Below are positions 1 through 8,210 of a stretch of DNA of 11,885 bases, piece after piece; position 1 is the stretch's first letter; each line of letters opens with the position of its first letter. The DNA is from Helicostylum pulchrum (Eukaryota; Mucoromycota; Mucoromycetes; Mucorales; Mucoraceae), in the NCBI GenBank assembly GCA_025677825.1, contig JAIXMO010000147.1, positions 1 to 11,885 of the forward strand, read 5' to 3'. Both the position numbers and the translations under genes were made by a program. The notes under the pieces are model-generated. The model was not told the origin of the DNA. It saw nothing but the letters and a program-made list of their open reading frames with translations, and searched no databases.

Positions 1-749
1 GGTAATCGAAACACTTCTTGTTGCGATAAAACTATTTGTTCCTTTTGTATTTTCTTTTTTGAGAACAAATTTGTAATTGAAAACATCTTTTTTGGCAACT
101 TTTCTTTACTTTGCTTTTGAAATAATGTTGTGAACCATGTCACTTTTTTTAATAGGTCGTTTGGTTTCTTCTTTTGTTTGGAATAGTCAACAACCTCGGT
201 GTATTGGTCAGATATATACTCATTTATGTAAGATTGGTTTGAAACGGGTATTTGCTTCGATTGTTGTCGATATATATCATCTACAATACACGAAAAAAGT
301 TAAGTATTTGTACAATTATTTCATTAGCTAATTATCTACCTTCTGTAGGAGTAACTGGAGATGTATCTTGGTCTCTATTGCTTTCAAATGAATTAGATGC
401 GTTAGGCAAAAAAGATCTTTTTCTACGTGGTAATGTTGTCAAATTAACAAATGATGTAAAATTATGTTCTCCACCTTGACTTTGTACCCAATCATCAAAT
501 TCTCTAGGCGAAACCTTTGAAGCCTTTCTGTTAATAAAGTTTATGAGTTTATCATACTCCTCCTTCCCTCCCCCCTTTTTTTTTAGAATATATGTAGTTA
601 TACCTTGTTGCACACTTGTTCTCAACTATTTTATTATAGTTGTCAATACTATTTACTACATGTGCATCCTCTTTTTTTCCAGAGTCGTAGTGAAAAGAGT
701 GTTTATTATCTGCGATAGATGTAAGTGATGAATATGTTATTTCTACCAT
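1..749 (-). CDS. Spliced gene of unknown function, C-terminus cut by window edge
   Basis: Three exons join in one frame: 604-749, 340-527 and 1-280. Intron 528-603 (76 nt) runs GTATAAC to AACAG. Intron 281-339 (59 nt) runs GTAGAT to TGTAG and has a TACTTAAC branch-like site at 299-306. The last exon has no stop over about 92 codons up to the window edge, so at least 204 residues are encoded. Without splicing, the middle exon would hit a TAA at 332-334, which is why a simple ORF call would end the gene there. The product is hydrophilic: an acidic N-terminal part, a motif SPREFDDWVQSQGGEH near residues 55-70, and a lysine-rich C-terminal part with KKKPNDLLKK and NLFSKKK. I do not recognise the family and see no signal peptide or membrane segment. 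The start at 749 is the first ATG in the exon, but coding could extend upstream through an acceptor at 771 (see 933-1061). Splice fit and frame are seen; that it is a working gene is inferred. Confidence 0.6.
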
Positions 750-932
750 GTATACTACTTTGACGGTATTCTATACGTGCAAAAGAAAGAATCAGTTTTT
801 TTTTCTAAAAAAAAAAGAAAGGTAAAAGAAAAAAGAGATCGAATGTGTATTCACTCCTTCATGCTTATTTTAATTTATCAAGCTCCCCTTTAATTTAAGG
901 AAAGAAGTTGCTCTCACTTTTTGTTACTTTAC

Positions 933-1061
933 CGGCTTTCCTACGCATACTTTTTTTCTTTCTTTTTCTTTTTCCGTTGATAGCATTCCCTTCTCCCCCT
1001 TTTTACTATTCAACAATTTATTTTTAATATACTCATTATAAAGACTATTGACTTTTTTCAT
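933..1061 (-). CDS. Possible 5' exon of the left-edge gene
   Basis: A 43-codon open stretch starts with ATG at 1061 and ends in phase 0 at CCG, followed by the donor GTAAAG (932 downward). It would join, across a 162-nt intron (771-932, ending TATAG), to 21 in-frame nucleotides upstream of the ATG at 749. The peptide would be lysine-rich (MKKVNSLYNEYIKNK at its start, VCVGKP at its end). The frame fits exactly. However, the intron would be about twice as long as the others here, and A-rich DNA readily yields Lys/Asn-rich open frames. The ATG is itself preceded by a TAG that could be another acceptor. Confidence 0.28.
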
Positions 1062-1849
1062 CTATTTTTAAAAAAAGAAACATGTTTGAAACAACGAAAT
1101 ATTACCATTGTTGTAATGGCCATAGGTTATTATTAGAATTCATAAACACCAGATCTCAGTTAGTAACAAATCTGTTAAAAAAACATCCCCCCCCCCCCCC
1201 TCCCCTTATAACGCGTTTTTCAGTTGTCAAAAAAATATCTTTAAACAATGCCAAAATAAACATTTCTCCCCGTGTAACTTTTTGAGCGTCGAAATTAAAC
1301 TCATTCTTTGCAAGCGGAACGATATTATTTATCAGATCGAATGATTTTTTCTTTGTATATTTTATCCTCTTATTTTTATTCATATTCAAATATGTGTCCG
1401 GTAACTTTCTTTTTTTTTAAAAAAAAAATGCTTAAATTTGGTTTATACTTTTATGTGAGCCCTGCATGCATAAGTACACACGTTTCAAAATAGAAGCACG
1501 GAACCTTGAACATACTACATGTACGCTTCATTCTCTTTTATCATGGTAGGAAGCTCTATTTTTTATTCCGAAAAAAAAGATATAATTATTTAATTTAAAA
1601 CTTTTATTTACTATTAAACCCAAATACTAAAATACAAGTAAAAAAAAAAAAAAAATGACAACGAGATCGGCAAACAAAAAATCGTGCATGATGCCTATTG
1701 AATTTATGTACCCTGCGGGATAAAAAAAAAAAAAAGTCTGTGTGTGTATAGCTCTTAAACTAAAAGCTAATGTTTTCTTTTCATAATCGTCAATGTGACA
1801 TCATAATTGTTCTCCTTGAAAAAGTGCCAAGCTCAATCTGAATCTCACA
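1062..1849. other. Noncoding or undetermined stretch with homopolymer runs
   Basis: Mostly AT-rich DNA with A and T runs (for example around 1419-1429, 1640-1655 and 1722-1735). On the minus strand, 1156-1389 is open for 77 codons. Its middle part (around NEFNFDAQKVTRGEMF) looks more protein-like than the rest, but the frame runs through a C14 homopolymer and I found no convincing splice partners, so I do not call a gene. No tRNA-like or other RNA structure was recognised. Confidence 0.4.
1187..1205. repeat. C14-T-C4 homopolymer tract
   Basis: Fourteen consecutive C residues (1187-1200) are followed by T and four C. On the minus strand this is a G4-A-G14 run. Such a tract is rare in DNA this AT-rich and is prone to slippage and base-calling error. 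No coding role was found. Confidence 0.9.
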
Positions 1850-1989
1850 GGATACGTTCAAGACGCAGTAAATCAAGTCAGTGGTTCAGTTCAAGGTGCA
1901 GTAAACTCTCTTACCGGTGAAGCAAATAACAAGGTCCAGGGAAAAAAAGACGAAGCTCAAAAGAAGATTAGTTCCTATTGTTTTAACTG
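1850..1989 (+). pseudogene. Orphan CsbD/Hmp1-like exon or broken copy
   Basis: Translation from GGA at 1850 reads GYVQDAVNQVSGSVQGAVNS and continues LTGEANNKVQGKKDEAQKK. This Gly/Ala/Gln/Lys heptad-like pattern is typical of CsbD-like small stress proteins, which in fungi include the Ustilago DNA-binding protein Hmp1. The same frame hits a TGA at 1817-1819 with no ATG between. Just upstream, another frame reads CQAQSESH, which would suit the preceding part of such a protein, so a one- or two-base indel near 1847-1850 would explain the break. Alternatively CACAG at 1846-1850 is a splice acceptor and GTAAGT at 1990 a donor. The next exon would then begin after TTATTAG at 2050 and stop after about 13 codons. 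No matching upstream exon was found in 1500-1849. The CsbD-like pattern is fairly clear; whether it is an exon or a pseudogene is open. Confidence 0.5.
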
Positions 1990-2050
1990 GGTAAGTAGAG
2001 TAAACATATTAGGGCTTAACGAGAAAAAAAGCGAATGATCATTTTATTAG

Positions 2051-2450
2051 TTACTGCCCCAAAAGGACTTTTTTTTTCTCTGTGCAGCATAAAAATTTAA
2101 TCAAACACTTGACATTCCCAGTGAATTAGTATTATAAAAAAATTATCACTTGACGAAAAATAAACCTTTGAAAAACCAAACGCTTTCTTGTTAAATCAGA
2201 ATATTCTTTTCTTCTTTTTCAATTGCCCTTCTGTTCTCGTTCCGATGTCAGATGTATCTTCAAGCTGGTAGTTAGTAGGTAGAACATCTAGTAAGCGAAA
2301 ACCTCTTTTTTTTTTTGCTGAATTTTGATACTGTTACCGTCCTTTATAAAAGTGGAGGTCTTTAGCAGGGTAATAATTTATTCACCTGGACGGCAAAGTC
2401 AATAGTATAATTGGTTGAAGCTGTTAATTTTTCTTCGAGAACTCTAAGAA
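2051..2450 (+). other. Intergenic stretch leading to a TATA-type promoter
   Basis: Apart from the 13-codon possible tail exon just after 2050, no coding sequence is visible. The right half (2340-2450) is less AT-rich and looks like a core promoter and 5' leader. Confidence 0.35.
2345..2350 (+). promoter_or_regulatory. Candidate TATA box
   Basis: TATAAA in the context CCTTTATAAAAG, 101 bp before the ATG at 2451. Spacing suits a transcription start near 2375 and a leader of about 75 nt. It is a good sequence match, but no clear gene follows it. Confidence 0.35.
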
Positions 2451-2460
2451 ATGTCATTTG
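2451..2460 (+). other. Candidate 10-nt start exon (Met-Ser-Phe-Gly) without a body
   Basis: ATGTCATTTG is followed at once by the donor GTAAGT (2461). A second donor, GTAAGA, lies at 2471. From the first donor, the tested acceptors (after TTTAG at about 2536 and 2614) give an immediate stop. From the second donor to the later acceptor, about 16 more codons are open before TGA. This may be a real start whose downstream exons were lost, or chance. It might have belonged with the CsbD-like fragment upstream, but their order is wrong for one intact gene. Confidence 0.22.
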
Positions 2461-3076
2461 GTAAGTCACGGTAAGAGAGACGCACTACAAGTTCTAGTAT
2501 TTTTCTCGTCTTCTTCCTTGGCATTTGTCCCTTTAGGGTGATCGAGTAACTTCTCTATCTATGAGACTCGAGCACCTGTCACTATTTCTTTGTCTAGCTT
2601 TTGTTTTTGTTTAGGCACGCAGTTTTGAGGTCCCAAAAACTGTTTTTGGAGTGTATACAATCTTGAATCCTTTTTTTTTTAAAGACGTCACGTTATTTCT
2701 TGCTGTAAAGCTTCTCTCTGTATCCTTTTTTTTTTTTGTACATAAATACTGAAAGTATGCTCGATTTCCAAAATGATATTAGCGAGATTTATTTGAGATC
2801 GAAATTTTAATAAAATACTGAATAAAAAAAAAAAAGAAAGAAAAAAAAACGAGAGAAAAAGTATATATATGTAACGAAATAAAGCATATGATAAAAAGGA
2901 GAAGAGGAAATGAGGTAAAAAGGGGAGGGGATACCACAAAAGAGGCGGATAAAGTATAATAAAAAGTGAATGTGAGGGGATATAAAAAAGATAATAATAA
3001 GAAATAAAATAATAAAAAACTACATTTGATATGGATGGAAGAAGCGTGTTTTTGAGGGAAAAGAAGAGAGTCTAAA
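2461..3076. other. Noncoding, low-complexity 3' flank of the kinase gene
   Basis: T-rich then purine-rich DNA with long A/T runs. The open frames on the minus strand here are Phe/Leu/Ser-rich translations of poly-T and poly-CT and are not genes. The part next to 3076 should hold the kinase 3' UTR; no canonical polyadenylation signal stands out. Confidence 0.6.
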
Positions 3077-6000
3077 TTATTCATCTTCTTCCTCTTCCTC
3101 TTCTATAATTGCTTTGGCACCCATGGATCTTGATTCTTGCATACCGTAAACACTAAGACGTGATCTTGGTACGAATTCAAATCTATTAGAACGTAATTTG
3201 TACGGTTCCTAAAAAAAAGAAAATAATAATGTTAATAATTATCATCAAATTATGTCATTTTTAATATAACTTACAAAAGCGGGTACAGATGTATTTGGTA
3301 CAGGACTAACATCTTCTTCACAATCACTAATACTACTACAATCATCAGAGGAATCTGAAGAGAAATCAGACAAATGATTATCTGATTTGGTATCATTAGA
3401 AGTAGAAAGAGAAACGATTCTTTCCTCCATTGGACTAATTGGTGTACAAAGTAAATTATTGATTGATTGTTGTTCCACCTGTTCTTCCATTCGCAAACCA
3501 GGTAATGACGCTAATTGTTGTTGATTATTATCATTATTGTTATTGTTATTAGCTGTAACCGGAACTAGAGTAGTAGGAGGAGAAGGTGGAGGAGTAGGTT
3601 GTTGTTGTTGTTGAGGTTTATACATCATGGAATATCTCTTTTCACAAATATCTACTTCTTTTGCTTGAGAAGAAGAATTAAGGATCGAAAAAGAGTCTGC
3701 TACTAAAGAACGAGTGGTTAATGCTGTAGGAGGCATATTGACATGATGCATTCCAATTTGAGGTTGAGGAGAATGATAATGACAAGTACGAGTAACTGAT
3801 TCTGTACTTGAGGTATTTATAGTATTGGTGGAATAAGTACCATTATAAGTGAGTTTATCTAATTCGCTTACAGGCGGTTGAGATAATTGAAGTACTCTAC
3901 GGCGATACTTTTGAGAGCCAGTTCTATAGATGGGAGGAGACATCATCATTGCTTCAGGCAGTTGAGCTGTTGAGGTTTCGGTATCAAAATTACGATAGCT
4001 TGATGGAGAAGAAATAGGAGAAGACATTGTTGAACAATTAGAGGAAGATCTACCTCTTTGCTGTTGTTTTTGATGCTTTAAAATAAACTCATTTTGTTTC
4101 TGCATCATTTCTAACTGTTGTTGTTGTTGTTTAGAACCAAACCATGACTTGACAGAAGAAAACCAACCTGCCTTTTCATTTATGCTAGTAGTAGTAGAAC
4201 CAAAACCAACTGTATGAATTGTATTTTGAGGTCTATTCATTACAGGTTTTGGATAAGGTTGCACATGATTGGACCGTAACTCGATTGGATCTTCTTTTAT
4301 TGGTGGAGAGGGTGGTGATGATGTTTGTACTACATTACCTGTTTGAATGGCTCGATCTATTGAATGCTTTTCAATCTTTCTATTACGTGATTCAATAGCG
4401 CATGCAAAGGCATCAGGAACGGAAGCCATTGGTTTTTGATGATTATTTACAGTCGACATATTTTCAAGTAATAAATGCCAAAGGGTACTGGAAGTATCAC
4501 ATTCACCAGTTTGCATTTTGATAAGCGCATCTTTATCGAAACCAGCGGCAGTCAAAGCAACAAATAACCTTTGTTCTATAGGAGACATGTAAGAAGTATC
4601 ATTATGAAATACACCACTATCTCTACTTTTATGAAATGAAGAAGGTAAAGAAGTTCTAAATGAATGTTGAAGTAAAGGAGAACTAGGCGAAGGACTACGA
4701 CGATTTAAAGTTGGAGCAGAGAAACGAGGAGATTTGTTATTTAACTGTTGTTGCGAAGGTCTAAGGATACCTAGACTGGATCTAACTTGGGGAGAAAACT
4801 TTAAATCGGGAGACATACTCAAGTTATCGTCTAATGCGATTGTATTTATATCTTGTTGAGAGAAAATAGAATCTACGTCGGAAGTTGATTGATTTGTAGT
4901 AGTTGAAGAAGAAGGAGTTAAACAAGCATCTGCTTCTTCTTCTTCTTCTTCTTCTTCTTCTTCTCCTTCGTCAATATCATTATCGTCATCATTATCATTG
5001 TCAGAGTAAACTTCATCTTGAGTAGTCCATGGATGATCTACAATGTTGTCAATCGTAATACGTTGAGATGGTTCTAATTGGAGCATTTGTCGTATTAAAT
5101 TACTTAGTTCAGCTGAAAAGTAAAAGGGCATTTCATATTCTACTTGAACAATCTTTCTTTGTGTCATAATTTCAGAATCATCATCAAAAGGGTATTCACC
5201 AGCTAATAAAGTAAAAAGTATAACACCAAGAGACCAAATATCAGTTTCTACAAAAAATAAGTTGGCTTAATATAAATATTTCTTTTACTCCTTTTTTTGT
5301 ACCACAATACCTGGTCCAGTATATTTTTTACGTAAAATAACCTCTAATTTTTTTTTTAATATTTTGATATATATTACATATGTATATTTATATGTTTTAC
5401 CTGGAGCTGAATAACTAAGACTACCACAAAATGTTTCGAGATATTGATTCTTTTGAGTAAATCGAGCAAAACCAAAATCACAAATTTTTACGTTATCTTC
5501 TGCGTCTAGTAAAATATTTTCAAGCTTAAGATCCCTATATATGAATTTTTAAGGAGATAAAAAAAAGGTTAGGGAGATCTAAATAAAATAAAATAGGTGA
5601 CATTACCTATGAACAATGCCACGCGTATGACAATACTTGATTGCATCTGTCAGCTGACGAAACCATTTATGTACTCTAATTTCAGAACAACGACCAGCGT
5701 CAGTTAATGCGTCTAATAAGTCACCATTTGGACAATATTCAGATATGATATGTATCGCAGATTCAGTTGTAATCATTTCATATAACATGACAATATTTGG
5801 GTGCTTTAGTTGTCGGTGATGGTGAATCTCTCTTGCCATCATTGGGGCATGTTGTTTACTAATTTTTTTTATCGCAACAAGTCTACCGGTTAACTTATGA
5901 AAGCCTTTTTTGACTTTACCAAATGTTCCTTCGCCAATAGTTTCTCCTATTGTATAACATCCAACAGACGTCATTTCATGGGAGGATAACTCCTTAAGTA

Positions 6001-6142
6001 ATTCATTATAGTCTACTGCTAACTATTTATAATTTTATTAGCCTATATATATATGTATGTATTTTTCTCGGTTGTTGTTATGTATTTCTCTTACTTTGGC
6101 TTGTTGATTATGTGTGACAGAATTTCTTGGTGAACTGATCAT
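3077..6142 (-). CDS. CAMKL-type (SNF1/AMPK-related) Ser/Thr protein kinase, six exons, 911 aa
   Basis: Coding exons: 6095-6142, 5607-6022, 5401-5534, 5311-5343, 3275-5247 and 3077-3208 (2736 nt). Introns of 72, 72, 57, 63 and 66 nt are all GT-AG and all phases agree. The kinase domain (about residues 39-284) has [12 protein letters not shown] Lys68, HRDLKLEN with Asp156, DFG Asp174, activation loop LETFCGS with Thr189 in an LKB1-type site, SAPE, and DIWSLG. REIHHH and EYCPNGD resemble a group of uncharacterised fungal SNF1-like kinases. After it come an acidic tract with E10, a UBA-like segment (about 430-474, [19 protein letters not shown]), a short Trp motif [12 protein letters not shown] at about 572, polyQ and polyN runs, Ser/Thr/Pro-rich disorder, and a separately encoded C-terminus ending in an acidic tail. 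All catalytic residues are present, so it should be an active cytosolic kinase; substrate and pathway cannot be told. The start at 6142 is preferred over the ATG at 5974 because the spliced exon adds 32 in-frame residues before the domain. SNF1 itself and Kin4 are alternatives I consider less likely. Confidence 0.92.
4934..4963 (-). repeat. (GAA)10 trinucleotide repeat coding for polyglutamate
   Basis: Ten GAA codons in the kinase's fifth coding exon encode Glu10, right after a stretch rich in Asp and Asn. It is uninterrupted, so length differences between strains are likely. CAA/CAG glutamine runs also occur in the same exon (for example near 3601-3612 and 4117-4131). Confidence 0.9.
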
Positions 6143-7546
6143 ATTTTTATATATTTTTTTAATTGAAAGAATGGAAAGTGTCGAATTTATATATAAGAAA
6201 GTTTATAAATGTCGTGTCATAAAGGAAAGTAATGTGTTTATATATACTTTTTTTTTAGCTAAAAAAAAAAAAAAAATAAAAAAAAAAAAAAGGTATAAAG
6301 AAAAAGTATTAAAAAAGAAAGGAAAGAGAGATAACTGAAAACACAATAATAAATTAGTCCATTATAATAAAAAAAAAAGGGGAGAGGGAAAATGTTGTTA
6401 TAAGATCGCTTGAAAAAAAATCAAATTGAGGCAAGAAACACAAGCTTGTACAACATTTATTTAAAAAGGAAAATGCTCACATTTTTTATTTATTACATTT
6501 TACCTGCAAAAATGATTTCACCCCACTTGTTTACAAGTAAAATTATTTTTAACTTGTACACATTTAAGGGGAAAAAACTATATTTTGTTGTTGTCGTTGT
6601 TTGTTGTTCTTTGTAAATGAATCGGGTTCATATAGATTCGTCGTACAAGAATATCAAGCTAACACCAATTTTAATCGAAAGTCATACATTTTAGTATTTT
6701 ATCGCCAGTTTCTTACTACTGTGGTTCCACTACACTCACACTGAGGTTTTCGCTTTTTTAAAAAACAAATGGGGTTTGAACATTTTATTCATAAAACCTT
6801 TCTATTTGGGAATGGCGGTTTTTTGAAAATTCAGTTTCTGTCACTGAAAACTTCATTTAAAAAATGCTACTAATAAATAGCTCTAGTTTATTGTAAAAAA
6901 AATTAAAATTCAAAAATACAAATGGTATAGGATGGAGCAGAGCATCATGATATACTAACTATTGTCATTTATACTAGTAAATAGGTAGCAGCGAAAATAT
7001 ACAGAGAGGAAAGCAATAGTAAAAACGCTTACCTATGAATAGTAAATATTATTAGCTCTTGCGTATTAAAGAAAATAATTAAATGATACGTACCTTTAGG
7101 GATATATTATATCTAGCAGAGGTGAAGTAGACATAGAGAATATAAGTAGCTAAATAAGAATAATGAGTATTTCATTTGAAAAAGTGTATACATTTCGTTT
7201 TACCTTTTTTTATATCTGAATGTTTCTCTATTTAATAAAACGTGTTAGAAAACAGATTAGCAATAAAAAAAAACGTTTAACTTGCCATAACATCAACTTG
7301 CCCATATCAATTTATTTAATATAACATATAATACGCCTACTGAAGAAAAAGTTAGTTACCAGTTTTTGTAAAGATATACGTACGAAAAAATAAAAGAAAA
7401 GGAAAAAAAAAGTCTAAAATCTAAAATCTGAAATCTTAAAATTACATTATAGTATAGTATATGTAAGCTACTAATTCGTATTTAAAGCATTTCGACGTGT
7501 TTGATTATTTGACGTATCTTTATCTTATATATTTATTTTATAAGCT
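6143..7546. other. Intergenic AT-rich region
   Basis: It starts with the kinase 5' flank, including long A runs at about 6260-6292. Open frames here are Lys- or Phe-rich translations of homopolymers. A small hairpin (TTCAGT, 7-nt loop, ACTGAA) sits at 6830-6847. Splice-site-like pairs on the minus strand around 7020-7095 do not join any open frames. I see no gene or RNA. Confidence 0.55.
6186..6195 (-). promoter_or_regulatory. Weak TATA-like site upstream of the kinase
   Basis: On the minus strand this reads ATATATAAA, about 45-55 nt before the start codon at 6142; a second one (TATATATAAA) lies near 6238-6248. In DNA this AT-rich such matches are common, so either may be chance. Confidence 0.2.
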
Positions 7547-7926
7547 ATGTCTAACAAAAGCACCTCTAATAATAAAACCATCCCCGTAGCTGTTAATAAT
7601 TGGAGAGGAGTACTCGTCGGTAGTAACCAAAGAGCTCTTAACTGTCCTTGCAGAGCTAACAAGAGAGATTACTCAAATGTAAGAAACTTGTCGAATCGTT
7701 ACCACAAAATCATCCTGGACAATACGAAGAAGTTAATTAGAATTATAGCCACAAAAACCTCAGAAGGTATTTTAAATAAATCTTAGTGGAGCCTACTGAT
7801 GACAACGGTAGTTCTCCTTATCGTAACTTAAATTCGCACTCTTACAAAATAAAATTGCTTATAAATATTGTGAATAAGTACGCGAATCTCAAAGGGATTT
7901 ATTTTTACAGTAGCGGTTATATTTAA
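7547..7926 (+). pseudogene. Frameshifted ORF of unknown family
   Basis: The first segment, 79 codons from ATG at 7547, begins MSNKSTSNNKTIPVAVNNW and ends TSEGILNKS at a TAG (7784-7786). The adjoining frame is open from 7780 to TAA at 7924-7926 and reads LVEPTDDNGSSPYRNLNS, then YKIKLLINIVNKYANLKG. Both segments have more mixed composition than the flanks and abut within a few bases, so loss of a single base near 7777-7785 in an ORF of about 125 codons is the simplest reading. TAA lies directly before the ATG, so no longer start exists without splicing. I do not recognise the family. Its position ahead of two other broken ORFs on the same strand suggests a mobile-element passenger, but this is inference. 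Confidence 0.5.
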
Positions 7927-8005
7927 GGGTGGCCGAAATCTAGAAGAAACTCACCCTAAAATCGAACATACCCTTACATCAGGCCATCCCTAAATAGAGC
8001 CGCCA
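7911..8005. repeat. Imperfect 24-bp inverted repeat with 47-bp spacer
   Basis: The left arm 7911-7934 (from TAGCGG to GGGTGGCC) and the right arm 7982-8005 (from GGCCATCC to GCCGCC) match at 19 of 24 positions by hand alignment. The outer GCGG/CCGC and inner GGCC/GGCC blocks are exact. The left arm overlaps the last codons and stop of the preceding broken ORF. It could be a miniature transposable element, the end of a larger one, or an RNA hairpin. Confidence 0.6.
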
Positions 8006-8210
8006 AACTGGATACAACATAGGATATTTCAGGTCAGATACAATGAAACTGACAACAATTATTTAAGATAAATAAACGGAAAAAAGAAATGTTGTCCCTT
8101 TTTTTCTTTTCTTTTATTCTTGAATATATATCTATTTTGTATATTATCTATAATAATTATATATCCCAACGCTCAAAATCTAATAGACTTAAAAAAACAG
8201 AATAAGTTCA

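Noticed and set aside
1156..1389. Minus-strand open frame of 77 codons through the C14 tract
   Set aside because: Part of it looks protein-like, but it needs a polyglycine read-through of a homopolymer, and no donor or acceptor joins it to the neighbouring gene.
2688..3084. Two minus-strand ORFs rich in Phe, Leu and Ser
   Set aside because: They are translations of poly-T and poly-CT runs beyond the kinase stop codon and lie mostly in its likely 3' UTR.
6114..6616. Plus-strand ORFs opposite the kinase 5' flank
   Set aside because: Lysine and isoleucine runs from A-rich homopolymers; no splice structure and no recognisable composition.
6600..6660. GGGTTCATATAGATTCG as a tRNA T-arm
   Set aside because: No acceptor stem, D-arm or anticodon arm could be placed around it.
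7020..7200. Minus-strand donor-like GTACGT and GTAAGC with a 12-codon ATG ORF
   Set aside because: The ORF stops before the donor, and the exons would not join in frame.
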